DNA of 64,000 bases from Arenibacter sp041392165. Lineage in GTDB: Bacteria > Bacteroidota > Bacteroidia > Flavobacteriales > Flavobacteriaceae. The DNA lies in the NCBI GenBank assembly GCA_041392165.1, contig JAWKMN010000002.1:727967-791966 (forward strand), read 5' to 3'. The notes under the pieces were generated by a model that saw only the letters and a list, made by a program, of their open reading frames with translations, was not told the DNA's origin and did no database searches. How positions within the stretch are numbered: the first letter of the stretch is position 1; each line of letters opens with the position of its first letter. Positions 47,071 to 56,303 of this stretch are shown here, piece after piece. Made by a program: the position numbers and the translations under genes.

Positions 47071-47750
47071 TGGCGAATATTGTAATTACGGGAAGTAGTA
47101 GGGGAATTGGTTTTGAAATGGCACGGTTGTTTGCAGATGACGGACATAAAGTATTGGCCCTTTCCAGAAATAATGCCCCTATTGCCGCATTGAACCATGA
47201 AAATATATCCAGTTTTTCATTTGATTTGGCCAATGAGGCCCACTACCTCGATTTGGACGAGTTTATTAAAAGTAATTGGAAACAGGTCGATATTCTCATA
47301 AACAATGCGGGTAAATTGTTGAACAGACCTTTTTTGGAAACTTCCATGGAAGCCTTTGAAGAGGTGTATAAAGTGAATGTATTTGGAGTGGCCAATATCA
47401 CTAAAAAAATAGTTCCCTTAATGCCAAAAACTGGTCATGTGGTAACTATTAGTTCTATGGGTGGGGTTCAGGGCAGCATGAAATTTGCCGGATTATCTGC
47501 CTATAGTTCCAGTAAGGGTGCTGTAATTACCATGACGGAATTGTGGGCGGAGGAATTTAAGGCATCGGGGCCATCATTCAATGTATTGGCCCTTGGAGCC
47601 GTACAGACCGAAATGCTGGAAGAGGCTTTTCCAGGTTATAAGGCCACTGTTACCGCTGCGGAAATGGCTGCTTATATCAAGAATTTTGCACTTACCGGCC
47701 ATAAACTTTACAATGGAAAATTATTGCAGGTATCCAACTCAACACCTTAA
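47070..47750 (+). CDS. Short-chain dehydrogenase/reductase (SDR)
   Basis: 226 aa, cytoplasmic. NAD(P) motif VITGSSRGIGFEMA, the NNAG motif (ILINNAGKLL), Ser in VVTISSMGG and the Tyr-x-x-x-Lys pair in AYSSSKGAV. A classical SDR of the short type. Substrate cannot be told. Overlaps the M28 gene by one base and precedes a HAD phosphatase by 14 bp. Confidence 0.92.
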   Translation: MANIVITGSSRGIGFEMARLFADDGHKVLALSRNNAPIAALNHENISSFSFDLANEAHYLDLDEFIKSNWKQVDILINNAGKLLNRPFLETSMEAFEEVYKVNVFGVANITKKIVPLMPKTGHVVTISSMGGVQGSMKFAGLSAYSSSKGAVITMTELWAEEFKASGPSFNVLALGAVQTEMLEEAFPGYKATVTAAEMAAYIKNFALTGHKLYNGKLLQVSNSTP

Positions 47751-47764
47751 TTTTAATAGGATCC

Positions 47765-48406
47765 ATGAAAGATTACAACTGTGTTATTTTCGATTGTGAC
47801 GGGGTGTTGGTAGATAGTGAGGTATTGGGAAATCAGGTTTTTGTGGATATGGCCAATGAACATGGTGCAGGGATAGACATATCCTATGCCATGAAACATT
47901 TTAAAGGAGGTTTTTTATATGATAGTATTAGGCAGGTAGAGGCCATTATACAAAAGCCATTGCCTTTGGAATTTGAAAAGGAATATAGAAAAAGATCCTA
48001 CGAAACGTTTTCGAACTACCTGAAACCGATAGATGGTGTTGAACAGGTCTTGGGGAAATTAAAAGTCCCTTTTTGTGTTGCGTCTAGTGGGCCACAGGAA
48101 AAAATCAAAAGGAATTTGGCAACGGCCGGCCTGTCTTCTTTTTTTAAAGGCAATATTTTTAGTTGTTATGATATTGGAAAATGGAAACCGGATCCTGCAA
48201 TTTACCTGCATGCCTCAAAGACCATGGGTTTTTTTCCAAACGAATGCCTGGTAATAGAAGATTCTTTAAAGGGGGTAAAGGCGGCAACTTCAGGTGGATT
48301 TGATGTATATGGCTATATGCCGCAAAGCGGGGAACCTGAATTTGAAAAGGAAGTAACCAAGACCTTTGGGCAAATGGAAGAACTTATTTCCTTGCTGAAA
48401 TTGTAG
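47765..48406 (+). CDS. HAD-superfamily phosphatase (beta-phosphoglucomutase-like)
   Basis: 213 aa. Motif I VIFDCDGVLVDSE (nucleophile and acid Asp), motif II Ser in CVASSGPQEKI, motif III Lys in IGKWKPDPAIY and motif IV LVIEDSLKGVKAA. The helical cap inserted after motif I matches sugar-phosphate phosphatases of subfamily IA. Cotranscribed with the SDR. The substrate is not evident. Confidence 0.9.
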   Translation: MKDYNCVIFDCDGVLVDSEVLGNQVFVDMANEHGAGIDISYAMKHFKGGFLYDSIRQVEAIIQKPLPLEFEKEYRKRSYETFSNYLKPIDGVEQVLGKLKVPFCVASSGPQEKIKRNLATAGLSSFFKGNIFSCYDIGKWKPDPAIYLHASKTMGFFPNECLVIEDSLKGVKAATSGGFDVYGYMPQSGEPEFEKEVTKTFGQMEELISLLKL

Positions 48407-48424
48407 TAGATATTTTTTTTGTTT

Positions 48425-49468
48425 TTAGGTCTTTGCCGGTTTATTGCCCGAAATAAGAGTGGCTATTATTTTGGTTTGGGGGAACTGTTCAAAAATTATC
48501 TTGAAAAAAACAGTAATCGGTATGGCCATAATCAATCCGGGAACACCCCAAATATATCCCCATAGCATCAGCATGACCAATACGGTTATGATATTAATGG
48601 AAAAAGATTTTCCCATAAATACGGGCTCCAATATTGATCCGAACAACACCTGTACCCCGGTAATGGACAGCACAAAGAACAAGAGCGTGCTTGATGGCTC
48701 CAATTCTACAAATGCAAATAGGGCCAATAATACAACGGAAATAATGGAGCCGACCATTTGGACAAAATTTATGGCAAAGGCGAACAATCCCCAGAAAATA
48801 GGAAAGCTTACATCAAAAAAGACACAGGCCAGCCCTATTCCTATCCCTGTAAATAGGCTTACCAGAAATTTGACCTTTATAAAGGTAATGAGATCTTTTT
48901 CAACCTTTACAAAAGTTTTGACCGAGGTATGTTTTTGTTTTAGAATGGTATTGTTCATTAATTTCTGAACATTTATGGATTCTGCCAGCCATAGCACAAC
49001 AAAAAATACGGTCATTAATATCATGGTGACCGTATTGCCGATAAAATCCAAGGTCGTCCCAAAGTTCTTCATCATACTTTCTTTGGGAATAAAATTGTTA
49101 ATGATGTTTTCCTCTTTGGAGTAGGGTATTCCAAGATAATCTTCCATGCTCAACAATAGGGATTCCAATTTGGTCTCCGCTTTTTGGAAAAAGGCATTGT
49201 CCGAGGATAGTATTTCCTTACTGGTAAGTTGTATAAGTTCCCCGCCAATTTTTAATGCACCTATGAAAATGAGTATTACTATAAAAATGCTGATGGGTTT
49301 GGATACCTTCTTTTTATCCAACCAGCGCATAATAGGTAGGAACAATAATGCTATGAACATGGAGAAAATAAGGGGGATAAAGATAAACGACAGAAGTTTG
49401 AGCAAGTAAAACACTAAGGGGATTACTATGATAAGCAATAACTTATTGGTGGTTCTTAACTCGTTCAT
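48425..49468 (-). CDS. AI-2E family transporter
   Basis: 347 aa with about eight membrane helices in the AI-2E arrangement: two hydrophobic N-terminal segments (LLLIIVIPLVFYLLK, LLFLPIMRWLDKK), a soluble section, and the C-terminal FPIFWGLFAFAINFVQMVGS and GYIWGVPGLIMAIP motifs. The family includes TqsA and Na+/H+ exchangers, so the cargo is uncertain. Convergent with the HAD gene, 18 bp apart. Confidence 0.9.
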   Translation of the reverse strand: MNELRTTNKLLLIIVIPLVFYLLKLLSFIFIPLIFSMFIALLFLPIMRWLDKKKVSKPISIFIVILIFIGALKIGGELIQLTSKEILSSDNAFFQKAETKLESLLLSMEDYLGIPYSKEENIINNFIPKESMMKNFGTTLDFIGNTVTMILMTVFFVVLWLAESINVQKLMNNTILKQKHTSVKTFVKVEKDLITFIKVKFLVSLFTGIGIGLACVFFDVSFPIFWGLFAFAINFVQMVGSIISVVLLALFAFVELEPSSTLLFFVLSITGVQVLFGSILEPVFMGKSFSINIITVLVMLMLWGYIWGVPGLIMAIPITVFFKIIFEQFPQTKIIATLISGNKPAKT

Positions 49469-49511
49469 AATTATAGCAGTTATTTATTTTTCACCGTATT
49501 CATGGGAAATG

Positions 49512-49519
49512 CAAAGTTA
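49512..49519 (-). promoter_or_regulatory. Promoter -7 element for the AI-2E gene
   Basis: The minus strand reads TAACTTTG, an exact TAnnTTTG match about 44 bp before the start. Confidence 0.45.
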
Positions 49520-49660
49520 GTGGAAAGAAGTTGTCTTTGATCATTAATAAAAGTGTAAATATTCCTTAGGATACATTTTTTTTTGGTTTCGTTAATTGTT
49601 TTTTGGACAAAAATTCTACTTAAGGGTATGTGGAATCTTAAAATTTCTAATTTTGTCACT

Positions 49661-50263
49661 ATGCAGGACACTTTGGAAAAGTATCTTCCTGAAAGGGCGG
49701 TAAGTTTAAGTATAGAGCTTATTAAGGAAAATGGAGTACACCTTAAGATTGTAAATCAACGGGTTACCCGTCATGGGGATTATAGGAGGATGCCCAACGG
49801 ATCCCATCAGATTACCGTGAACGCCACTCTAAATAAATATCGGTTCTTGATCACTTTGATCCATGAAATAGCGCATTTGGTCGCTTTTGAAAAATATGGA
49901 CATGGTATAAGGCCCCACGGATCGGAATGGAAAAGAACATTTCAATACCTCATGTTGCCATTTTTAAGGCCGGAGGTTTTTCCATCCAATCTTTTGCCCT
50001 TGTTGGCCAGACATTTTAGAAATCCGAAGGCCAGTAGTGATACGGACGCCGGCCTATCTCTGGCCCTAAAACAATTTGATGTACAGGATAGTGAAAAATC
50101 TTATATTTTTGAATTACCGCACGGCAGTGTTTTCAGGATCTATAATGGCAAATTATTCCAGAAAAGGAATAAAAGGGTAAAGCGATACGAATGTGTAGAA
50201 GTGGCTACTGGAAGGGTCTATCTTTTTCAGCCCAATGCGGAAGTAGAATTAATAAAGGATTAA
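49661..50263 (+). CDS. SprT-like zinc metalloprotease-fold protein
   Basis: 200 aa from the ATG at 49661 (MQDTLEKYLPERA); an upstream frame extension to 49583 adds residues outside the usual start. The HExxH motif is in ITLIHEIAHLVAF, with a further His in GHGIRPHGSEWKRTF. A C-terminal zinc-ribbon-like tail would normally carry Cys pairs, but here only one Cys is seen near RYECVEV, so the ribbon is degenerate. Function unknown in bacteria; the fold resembles the Spartan protease. The following gene starts within about 20-40 bp. Confidence 0.85.
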   Translation: MQDTLEKYLPERAVSLSIELIKENGVHLKIVNQRVTRHGDYRRMPNGSHQITVNATLNKYRFLITLIHEIAHLVAFEKYGHGIRPHGSEWKRTFQYLMLPFLRPEVFPSNLLPLLARHFRNPKASSDTDAGLSLALKQFDVQDSEKSYIFELPHGSVFRIYNGKLFQKRNKRVKRYECVEVATGRVYLFQPNAEVELIKD

Positions 50264-50304
50264 AAGGACAACCTTTATGAATAAAAAATTATTATGCAGT
50301 TGTA

Positions 50305-51357
50305 ATGGCAGGTGGGGTAGGGTCCAGATTTTGGCCAATAAGCACCACTGCGTATCCCAAACAGTTTCACGATATGTTGGGTACAGGGGATACCTTGCTT
50401 CAAAAGACATTTAAAAGATTGTCCAAGTTTATACCGGTCGAAAATATTTTGATCTTGACCAATGAAAGATATAACGAACTGGTCCTGGAGCAATTGCCGG
50501 AGGTAAAACAAGCGCAGGTAGTCTTGGAGCCGGCCATGCGAAATACCGCTCCATGTATTCTGTATGCGGCCTTAAAAATACTAAAAGAGAACCAGGAAGC
50601 TTTAATGATAGTGGCCCCCAGTGATCACTGGATAGAGGATGAGGATGCCTTTGCCAAGGATGTTATTACCTGCTTTGATAAGTGTGAAAAGGAAAATGTG
50701 CTGTGTACTTTGGGCATAAAGCCTACATTTCCCAATACGGGCTTCGGATATATAGAATTTGAAAAGAAAGGGGAGGAGCTTATTAAGAATGTTCTACAGT
50801 TTAGGGAAAAACCCGATTATGACACTGCCAAGGATTTTATACAACAAGGGAATTTTTTGTGGAACGCCGGGATCTTTATGTGGAGTGTAAAAACTATTGT
50901 GGATGCTTTTAAAAAATATAGACCGGAACAATATAAGTTATTTCTGAGTGGATCGGAATACTATAATACCGTTCAGGAACGGGCATTCATAAATAAAAAC
51001 TACCCAAAAGCGGAAAATGTTTCCATAGACTATGCTATTTTGGAACCGTCCAGTAATATTTATGTGCTACCCGCTACTTTTGATTGGAACGATCTAGGAA
51101 CCTGGGGTTCTTTGTACGATAAACTGGAAAAGGACGATAACGAAAACGCCTTGGTGAACTGTCAGGTTTTGGCAGAGGACTCCCAAGGAAATATGATTCG
51201 TTCCCCAAAAGGAAAAATTATCGTTATTGGTGGATTAAAAGACTATATTGTAGTGGACAAGGAGGAAGTTTTACTTATATATCCCAAATCCAAGGAACAG
51301 GATATTAAAAAGGTACTGGCAAAAATTAAAGATAAATTTGGAGATCAACTGGCTTAA
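50305..51357 (+). CDS. Mannose-1-phosphate guanylyltransferase
   Basis: 350 aa from the first in-frame ATG. It makes GDP-mannose from mannose-1-phosphate and GTP for glycan synthesis. Nucleotide motif MAGGVGSRFWPIS; further EPAMRNTAPCILYAAL, IVAPSDHWI, FREKPDYDTA and FLWNAGIFMW. In this family the protein normally begins about eight residues earlier. Reading upstream in frame gives IKNYYAVV before the methionine, but the start codon would be ATA, while the only ATG (50277-50279) is one base out of frame because of a six-A run (50283-50288). Removing one A restores MNKNYYAVVMAGG. So the true start is probably 50277 with a sequencing or real frameshift. Confidence 0.92.
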   Translation: MAGGVGSRFWPISTTAYPKQFHDMLGTGDTLLQKTFKRLSKFIPVENILILTNERYNELVLEQLPEVKQAQVVLEPAMRNTAPCILYAALKILKENQEALMIVAPSDHWIEDEDAFAKDVITCFDKCEKENVLCTLGIKPTFPNTGFGYIEFEKKGEELIKNVLQFREKPDYDTAKDFIQQGNFLWNAGIFMWSVKTIVDAFKKYRPEQYKLFLSGSEYYNTVQERAFINKNYPKAENVSIDYAILEPSSNIYVLPATFDWNDLGTWGSLYDKLEKDDNENALVNCQVLAEDSQGNMIRSPKGKIIVIGGLKDYIVVDKEEVLLIYPKSKEQDIKKVLAKIKDKFGDQLA

Positions 51358-51359
51358 TT

Positions 51360-52820
51360 ATGGAAGAAAACTTAAATAGGGACCAGCATCAGGAAGTTCC
51401 GCAAGGCAATGAACAGGGCATAAAGAGAGATTTCAGAGGCCTTTTGGAGGGTGTAAGGGTATTTCTGGCCGATTTGTTGGATATACGTCAGAATACGGAT
51501 CAGGAGGCTACCAAAGAATCCATTGTTGCGGATATTCCCTTTAAAGGCCACACTTCCTGGATTTTAATATGTTCTATTTTTATTGCATCGGTGGGCCTTA
51601 ATGCCAATTCTACGGCGGTTGTCATAGGTGCCATGTTAATTTCTCCTTTAATGGGCCCCATTTTGGGTATTGGACTATCGCTGGCGATCAATGATATTGA
51701 TACCTTGAGGCGATCGCTCAAGAATTTTGCCGTTATGGTGGCCCTAAGTGTTATTACGGCTTTTTTATTCTTTTATCTATTTCCCTTGAGGGATGAATCA
51801 TCGGAGCTGTTGGCAAGGACCGCTCCGGATATTAGGGATGTTCTTATTGCCTTTTTTGGTGGTTTGGCATTAGTGATCGCACGTGCCAAAAAGGGTACCA
51901 TTGCCAGCGTTATTTATGGGGTGGCCATTGCAACGGCCTTGATGCCCCCTTTATGTACGGTAGGTTTTGGCCTGGCCATAGGTAATTTTGGCTATGCCAC
52001 CGGTGCTATGTACCTCTTTACCATAAATACTATTTTCATTGCACTGGCCACGTTCTTGGTTTTAAAATTATTGCGTTTTCCCATGGTACGCTATGCCAAT
52101 TCACAGCGAAGAAGGTTTATTGCCCGTATGGCATCCATTGTAGCTATTTTGGTTATGATCCCTGCCGGATTTACCTTTTACGATGTGTTTCAGGAGTCCT
52201 TGTTCAAAAAGGAGGCCAAGCAATTTGTGGTCAATAATATTGTGCCTTATGAACTGCCGGGAGAGGGCCGGTATTTGGACAATTTGACGGATATACAATA
52301 CAATCATGGGGAGAATGGGTTTATTGAATTGGTGTTTATGGGGAACGAACCTATACCCGATAATGTTGTGGCTACATGGAATACGCAAAAAAATGCCTTT
52401 ACCAAGCTTAAAAATGTAGAACTAAAAATAGTACAGGGGTCCAAAAACGAGGAGTTGGATCAAATGAGGTATGTCAGCGAACTATATGAATCCAAAAAGG
52501 CCGAATTATTGAGCAAGGAACAGCAGATCCAGGTTTTAAAGGAGGAGGTTGAAAAAATGGGCAAGATTGTTGAACGGCAGATTCCTTTTCGGGAAATTAG
52601 TGCGGAAGCCAAAACCAATTATGAGAATTTGACCGGTTTGGGTTTTTCCAATACCATAATAACGGATTTTAATAAACTGGATACCATTCCGGTGTTCAAT
52701 GTGCAATGGAAAAAGGGCATATCTGCCCAACGGATAAAAACAGATTCCCAAAAACTAACGGATTGGTTGCGCCTACGATTAAAGAACTCCAAGATTCAGG
52801 TCAGGGAAGAACAGCCTTAA
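51360..52820 (+). CDS. DUF389 membrane protein (TIGR00341 family)
   Basis: 486 aa. A cytoplasmic N-terminus, then six or so membrane helices with the DUF389 signature NANSTAVVIGAMLISPLMGP and GVAIATALMPPLCTVGFGLA, and a soluble C-terminal section with a coiled-coil stretch (LLSKEQQIQVLKEEVEKM). The family's function is not established. It begins 2 bp after the guanylyltransferase stop, so the two are coupled. It converges on the Mla-type ATPase gene with a 4-bp overlap at 52817-52820. Confidence 0.9.
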   Translation: MEENLNRDQHQEVPQGNEQGIKRDFRGLLEGVRVFLADLLDIRQNTDQEATKESIVADIPFKGHTSWILICSIFIASVGLNANSTAVVIGAMLISPLMGPILGIGLSLAINDIDTLRRSLKNFAVMVALSVITAFLFFYLFPLRDESSELLARTAPDIRDVLIAFFGGLALVIARAKKGTIASVIYGVAIATALMPPLCTVGFGLAIGNFGYATGAMYLFTINTIFIALATFLVLKLLRFPMVRYANSQRRRFIARMASIVAILVMIPAGFTFYDVFQESLFKKEAKQFVVNNIVPYELPGEGRYLDNLTDIQYNHGENGFIELVFMGNEPIPDNVVATWNTQKNAFTKLKNVELKIVQGSKNEELDQMRYVSELYESKKAELLSKEQQIQVLKEEVEKMGKIVERQIPFREISAEAKTNYENLTGLGFSNTIITDFNKLDTIPVFNVQWKKGISAQRIKTDSQKLTDWLRLRLKNSKIQVREEQP

Positions 52821-53584
52821 TTCCGTTCCTCTAGATACATTTGCCGCACTTTTTTAAATAATTCCGAGGAATAGACAAAATCGGTTACGGCTTCGTTTTC
52901 CGTTTTAAAAATTTCTTTATTACTGCCTTCCCATTCCTTGAGGCCGTTTTTAAGGAAAATTATCTTCTCGCCAATTTCCATTACGGAATTCATGTCATGG
53001 GTATTGATTACCGTTGTAATATCGTATTCTTTGGTAATTTCTTGGATAAGGTTATCTATGAGAATAGCCGTTTTGGGATCCAGCCCAGAGTTGGGTTCGT
53101 CACAGAACAAGTATTTTGGATTCATTACAATAGCTCTGGCAATGGCAACCCGTTTTTGCATTCCTCCAGATATTTCCGAGGGAAATTTATTATGGGCATC
53201 CACCAGATTTACACGTTTTAGTACAAAATCTACCCTATCCTGCATTTCCGAATTCGATTGTTTTGTGAACATTTCCAAGGGAAACATAACGTTGCCCTGC
53301 ACGGTCATGGAATCGAACAGCGCGCTGCCCTGGAATACCATTCCCATTTCCTGTCTTAGATTGCGTTGTTCACTTGCCGATAGTTCGGAATAGATCTTTC
53401 CATCATAACTAATAGTACCTTCGTCCGGTGCAAAGAGACCCAAAAGACATTTTAAGAACACCGTTTTTCCGGAACCGCTCTGTCCTATTATAAGGTTGGT
53501 CTTGCCCTTTTCAAAATTGGTACTAATGCCCTTTAAAACATGGCTTTCCCCAAAGGATCTATGTATGTTCTCCACTTCGATCAT
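52817..53584 (-). CDS. ABC transporter ATP-binding protein, MlaF-like
   Basis: 255 aa from the ATG at 53584. Walker A LIIGQSGSGKTVFLKCLLG, signature ISGGMQKRVAIARAI, Walker B YLFCDEPNSGLDP and H-loop INTHDMNSVMEIG. With the MlaE-type permease it forms an Mce/Mla-type lipid transporter of the inner membrane. Its ATG overlaps the permease stop (TAATG). The MCE substrate-binding subunit is not in the window. Confidence 0.93.
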   Translation of the reverse strand: MIEVENIHRSFGESHVLKGISTNFEKGKTNLIIGQSGSGKTVFLKCLLGLFAPDEGTISYDGKIYSELSASEQRNLRQEMGMVFQGSALFDSMTVQGNVMFPLEMFTKQSNSEMQDRVDFVLKRVNLVDAHNKFPSEISGGMQKRVAIARAIVMNPKYLFCDEPNSGLDPKTAILIDNLIQEITKEYDITTVINTHDMNSVMEIGEKIIFLKNGLKEWEGSNKEIFKTENEAVTDFVYSSELFKKVRQMYLEERN

Positions 53585-54321
53585 TAGCCCAATAGTAATT
53601 GTGTTAAGATATAATTTACAATGATGATCACGACACTTGTCCAAACAAATGCGGTAGTGCTGGCCTTGCCAACTTCCAAGGCACCTCCTTTCATGTAGAA
53701 TCCGTGAAAGGAGGGTATAGTGGCAATAATGAGTGCAAACACTATCGATTTAATAAAGGAATAGGTAACGTGAAAGGGAATAAAGTCCAATTGCAAACCT
53801 TCCACAAAGTCTGCACTGGAACTGAATCCTCCAAAAACACCGGCCATCCATCCCCCAAAAATGCCCACATACATAGCTATCGCAATTACAAAGGGATAAA
53901 GCAACATCGCTATTATTTTCGGAAAAACCAGATAGTTCAAAGAATTTACCCCCATGATCTCCAAGGCATCAATCTGTTCCGTTACCCTCATGGTGCCAAT
54001 ACTGGAGGTAATATAGGAACCCACCTTACCGGCCATAATTATAGAGGTGAAGGTTGGTGCAAACTCAAGTATTACCGATTGCCTGGTGGCAAACCCAATA
54101 AGATTTCGGGGGATCAACGGATTGGTAATGTTCAGGGCGGTCTGTATGGAAACTACGCCCCCAATAAAAAAGGAAATGAAAATAATGATCCCCATGGAAC
54201 CATAAACCAGTTCGTCTATTTCCTTTAATATTAGGGATTTCATAATGGACCATTTGGTGGGTTTTTTAAAAACCTCCTTGATCATTATAAAATAGCTGCC
54301 TATTGATGCTATGTAATTCAT
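53584..54321 (-). CDS. MlaE-type ABC transporter permease
   Basis: 245 aa with five hydrophobic segments. Typical MlaE stretches: GVVSIQTALNITNPLIP, LEFAPTFTSIIMAGKVGSYITSS (key VGS and the following IGTMRVTEQIDALEIMGVN motif) and LLYPFVIAIAMYVGIFGG. It is first in a two-gene unit with the ATPase and is expected to move phospholipid between inner and outer membrane. Confidence 0.93.
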   Translation of the reverse strand: MNYIASIGSYFIMIKEVFKKPTKWSIMKSLILKEIDELVYGSMGIIIFISFFIGGVVSIQTALNITNPLIPRNLIGFATRQSVILEFAPTFTSIIMAGKVGSYITSSIGTMRVTEQIDALEIMGVNSLNYLVFPKIIAMLLYPFVIAIAMYVGIFGGWMAGVFGGFSSSADFVEGLQLDFIPFHVTYSFIKSIVFALIIATIPSFHGFYMKGGALEVGKASTTAFVWTSVVIIIVNYILTQLLLG

Positions 54322-54408
54322 TCAATATAAACTATTGCTTAGGAATGTAAAAATAACAATATTAAGAATCATTTAACTTCCAATTAAAATTTAAAGGGTT
54401 TATTTCTA

Positions 54409-54416
54409 TATTTTTG
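54409..54416 (+). promoter_or_regulatory. Promoter -7 element for the PafA-like gene
   Basis: TATTTTTG, an exact TAnnTTTG match 22 bp before the ATG. Confidence 0.5.
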
Positions 54417-54437
54417 TTTTCCTAAAAATAAAAAGAA

Positions 54438-56141
54438 ATGCAAAATAAGAATTTGCTACTGTTGGTTTTAGTGCTTTTAATAGGATTTAATCCCCTTGGG
54501 GCAAATGCCCAGAGAAAATCAAAAAAGGATAGAGAAGAATCCATATCCAATACAGGGGTGGCCACTGATAAAGATATTGCAACCACACCTAAATTGGTGG
54601 TAGGCATAGTAGTGGACCAAATGCGCTACGACTATTTGACCCGTTTTTGGGACCAATATGGGGAAGGTGGATTTAAACGTTTGGTAAACGATGGGTTTAA
54701 CTGTAAAAACAATCATTTCAATTATGCGCCCACGGTTACCGGTGCCGGCCATGCCTCCGTGTATACAGGTACATCCCCATCCGTACACGGTATCATAGGT
54801 AATGACTGGTATGATAAATACAAGGGTGAAAGTGTGTATTGCGCGGGAGATCCCAGCTATAATTCGGTTGGAACGTCTTCCGATGCCGGAAAAATGTCCC
54901 CGCACAGGATGCAGACCACCACGATCACGGACCAGTTGAGGTTGCATACCCAAATGCGCGGTAAGGTAATCGCCATTGCGATCAAGGATAGGGGCGCCGT
55001 TCTGCCCGGGGGCCATGCGGCCAATGCCGCTTATTGGTTTGATGGCGGGGCAGAGGGCAATTGGATAACCAGCTCTTATTATATGGAGGCATTGCCCCAA
55101 TGGGTCATTGATTTTAATGCGCAAAAAAGTGTGGATAAGTATAAAAAACCTTGGAATACCCTCAAGGATATCAATAGTTACATAGAAAGTGGTGCCGATA
55201 ACAATAATTATGAAGGGCTTTTTGAAGGTCTTTCCACTCCAACCTTTCCTTATGATTTGGTTGGCCTGTGGGACAATAACGGCAAATATAATATTCTAAA
55301 AAGTACTCCATATGGTAATAGCCTAACTACAGATTTTGCCTTGGAGGCGGTGGATAAGGAGTCGCTCGGAATAGATAATTTTACGGATTTTCTGGCAATA
55401 AGTTTCTCAAGTACCGATTATGTGGGACATAAATGGGGGGTGAATTCCAAGGAGATACAGGATACCTATCTGCGTTTGGACCAAGATCTGAAACGTCTTT
55501 TTGATACCTTGGATAAGAAAGTGGGAATAGGGGAATATACCGTTTTTCTAACTGCAGATCATGCAGCTATCAATGTTCCGGCCTATTTAAGGGATCAAAA
55601 ACTTCCCGGTAGGGTAGTGGCGTCTAAAGAATTGGACGATCGACTTACGGAATATTTGAAATATACCTATGGAACTACGGATATTGTGAAGAAAACCTCC
55701 AATAATCAATTGTTTTTGGATTATAAGGTAATCAAGAGTTTGGATCTGGATATAGAAGATGTTGAAGAAGAGTTGGCTATGGAGCTGATTCAATATGATG
55801 GTATTTATAAGGTGTTTACAGCCCATCAAATGTGGCAGAACCAATATACCGGCGGCATTCCATCCATCGTTCAGAATGGATTTAACCAAAAACGTTCAGG
55901 CGATGTGTTGATGGTGTTCGATCCAGGAAGCGGGAAATACGGAAATACGGGTTCTACACATGGATCGCCATGGAATTACGATACGCATGCGCCCTTATTA
56001 TTTTATGGTAAGGGCATTAAGAAGGGGAGTACTGTGAGCCGGACGGTAATTCCGGACATTGCTCCAACAATAGCCGCCTTAATGGGAATGAATGCTCCTT
56101 CCGGAACTACGGGAGATCCAATAGTGGAGGTGTTGGAGTAA
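54438..56141 (+). CDS. PafA-like alkaline phosphatase
   Basis: 567 aa with a signal peptide (LVLLIGFNPLGANAQ). Alkaline-phosphatase superfamily, PafA type: VVGIVVDQMRYDYLTRF with metal-ligand Asp60, the nucleophile region YAPTVTGAGHASVYTG with Thr101 as likely nucleophile, a second metal pair in SSTDYVGHKWG and LTADHAA, and the last His in YDTHAPLLFYG. PafA enzymes are periplasmic phosphomonoesterases insensitive to product phosphate. A terminator follows 25 bp downstream. Confidence 0.92.
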   Translation: MQNKNLLLLVLVLLIGFNPLGANAQRKSKKDREESISNTGVATDKDIATTPKLVVGIVVDQMRYDYLTRFWDQYGEGGFKRLVNDGFNCKNNHFNYAPTVTGAGHASVYTGTSPSVHGIIGNDWYDKYKGESVYCAGDPSYNSVGTSSDAGKMSPHRMQTTTITDQLRLHTQMRGKVIAIAIKDRGAVLPGGHAANAAYWFDGGAEGNWITSSYYMEALPQWVIDFNAQKSVDKYKKPWNTLKDINSYIESGADNNNYEGLFEGLSTPTFPYDLVGLWDNNGKYNILKSTPYGNSLTTDFALEAVDKESLGIDNFTDFLAISFSSTDYVGHKWGVNSKEIQDTYLRLDQDLKRLFDTLDKKVGIGEYTVFLTADHAAINVPAYLRDQKLPGRVVASKELDDRLTEYLKYTYGTTDIVKKTSNNQLFLDYKVIKSLDLDIEDVEEELAMELIQYDGIYKVFTAHQMWQNQYTGGIPSIVQNGFNQKRSGDVLMVFDPGSGKYGNTGSTHGSPWNYDTHAPLLFYGKGIKKGSTVSRTVIPDIAPTIAALMGMNAPSGTTGDPIVEVLE

Positions 56142-56163
56142 TAACATGGGTTATTATAATCGT

Positions 56164-56210
56164 AAAAAGGCCAAACTTTTCTTATGTAAAGAGTTTGGCC
56201 TTTATTTTTT
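56164..56210 (+). terminator. Intrinsic terminator after the PafA-like gene
   Basis: Stem AAAGGCCAAACT (56166-56177) / AGTTTGGCCTTT (56192-56203), then a T-rich tail. Confidence 0.85.
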
Positions 56211-56303
56211 TCCATCTCAACTGGCGAATAAATTTACCCTCAGCCGGACTTACCAAAAAGGCTGTTTTTTCTTTTTTGGCCGAAAAATACCCATGAAGGT
56301 TAT

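Noticed and set aside
54519..55124. 201-codon minus-strand frame over the PafA-like gene
   Set aside because: Shadow of a gene with clear catalytic motifs on the other strand.
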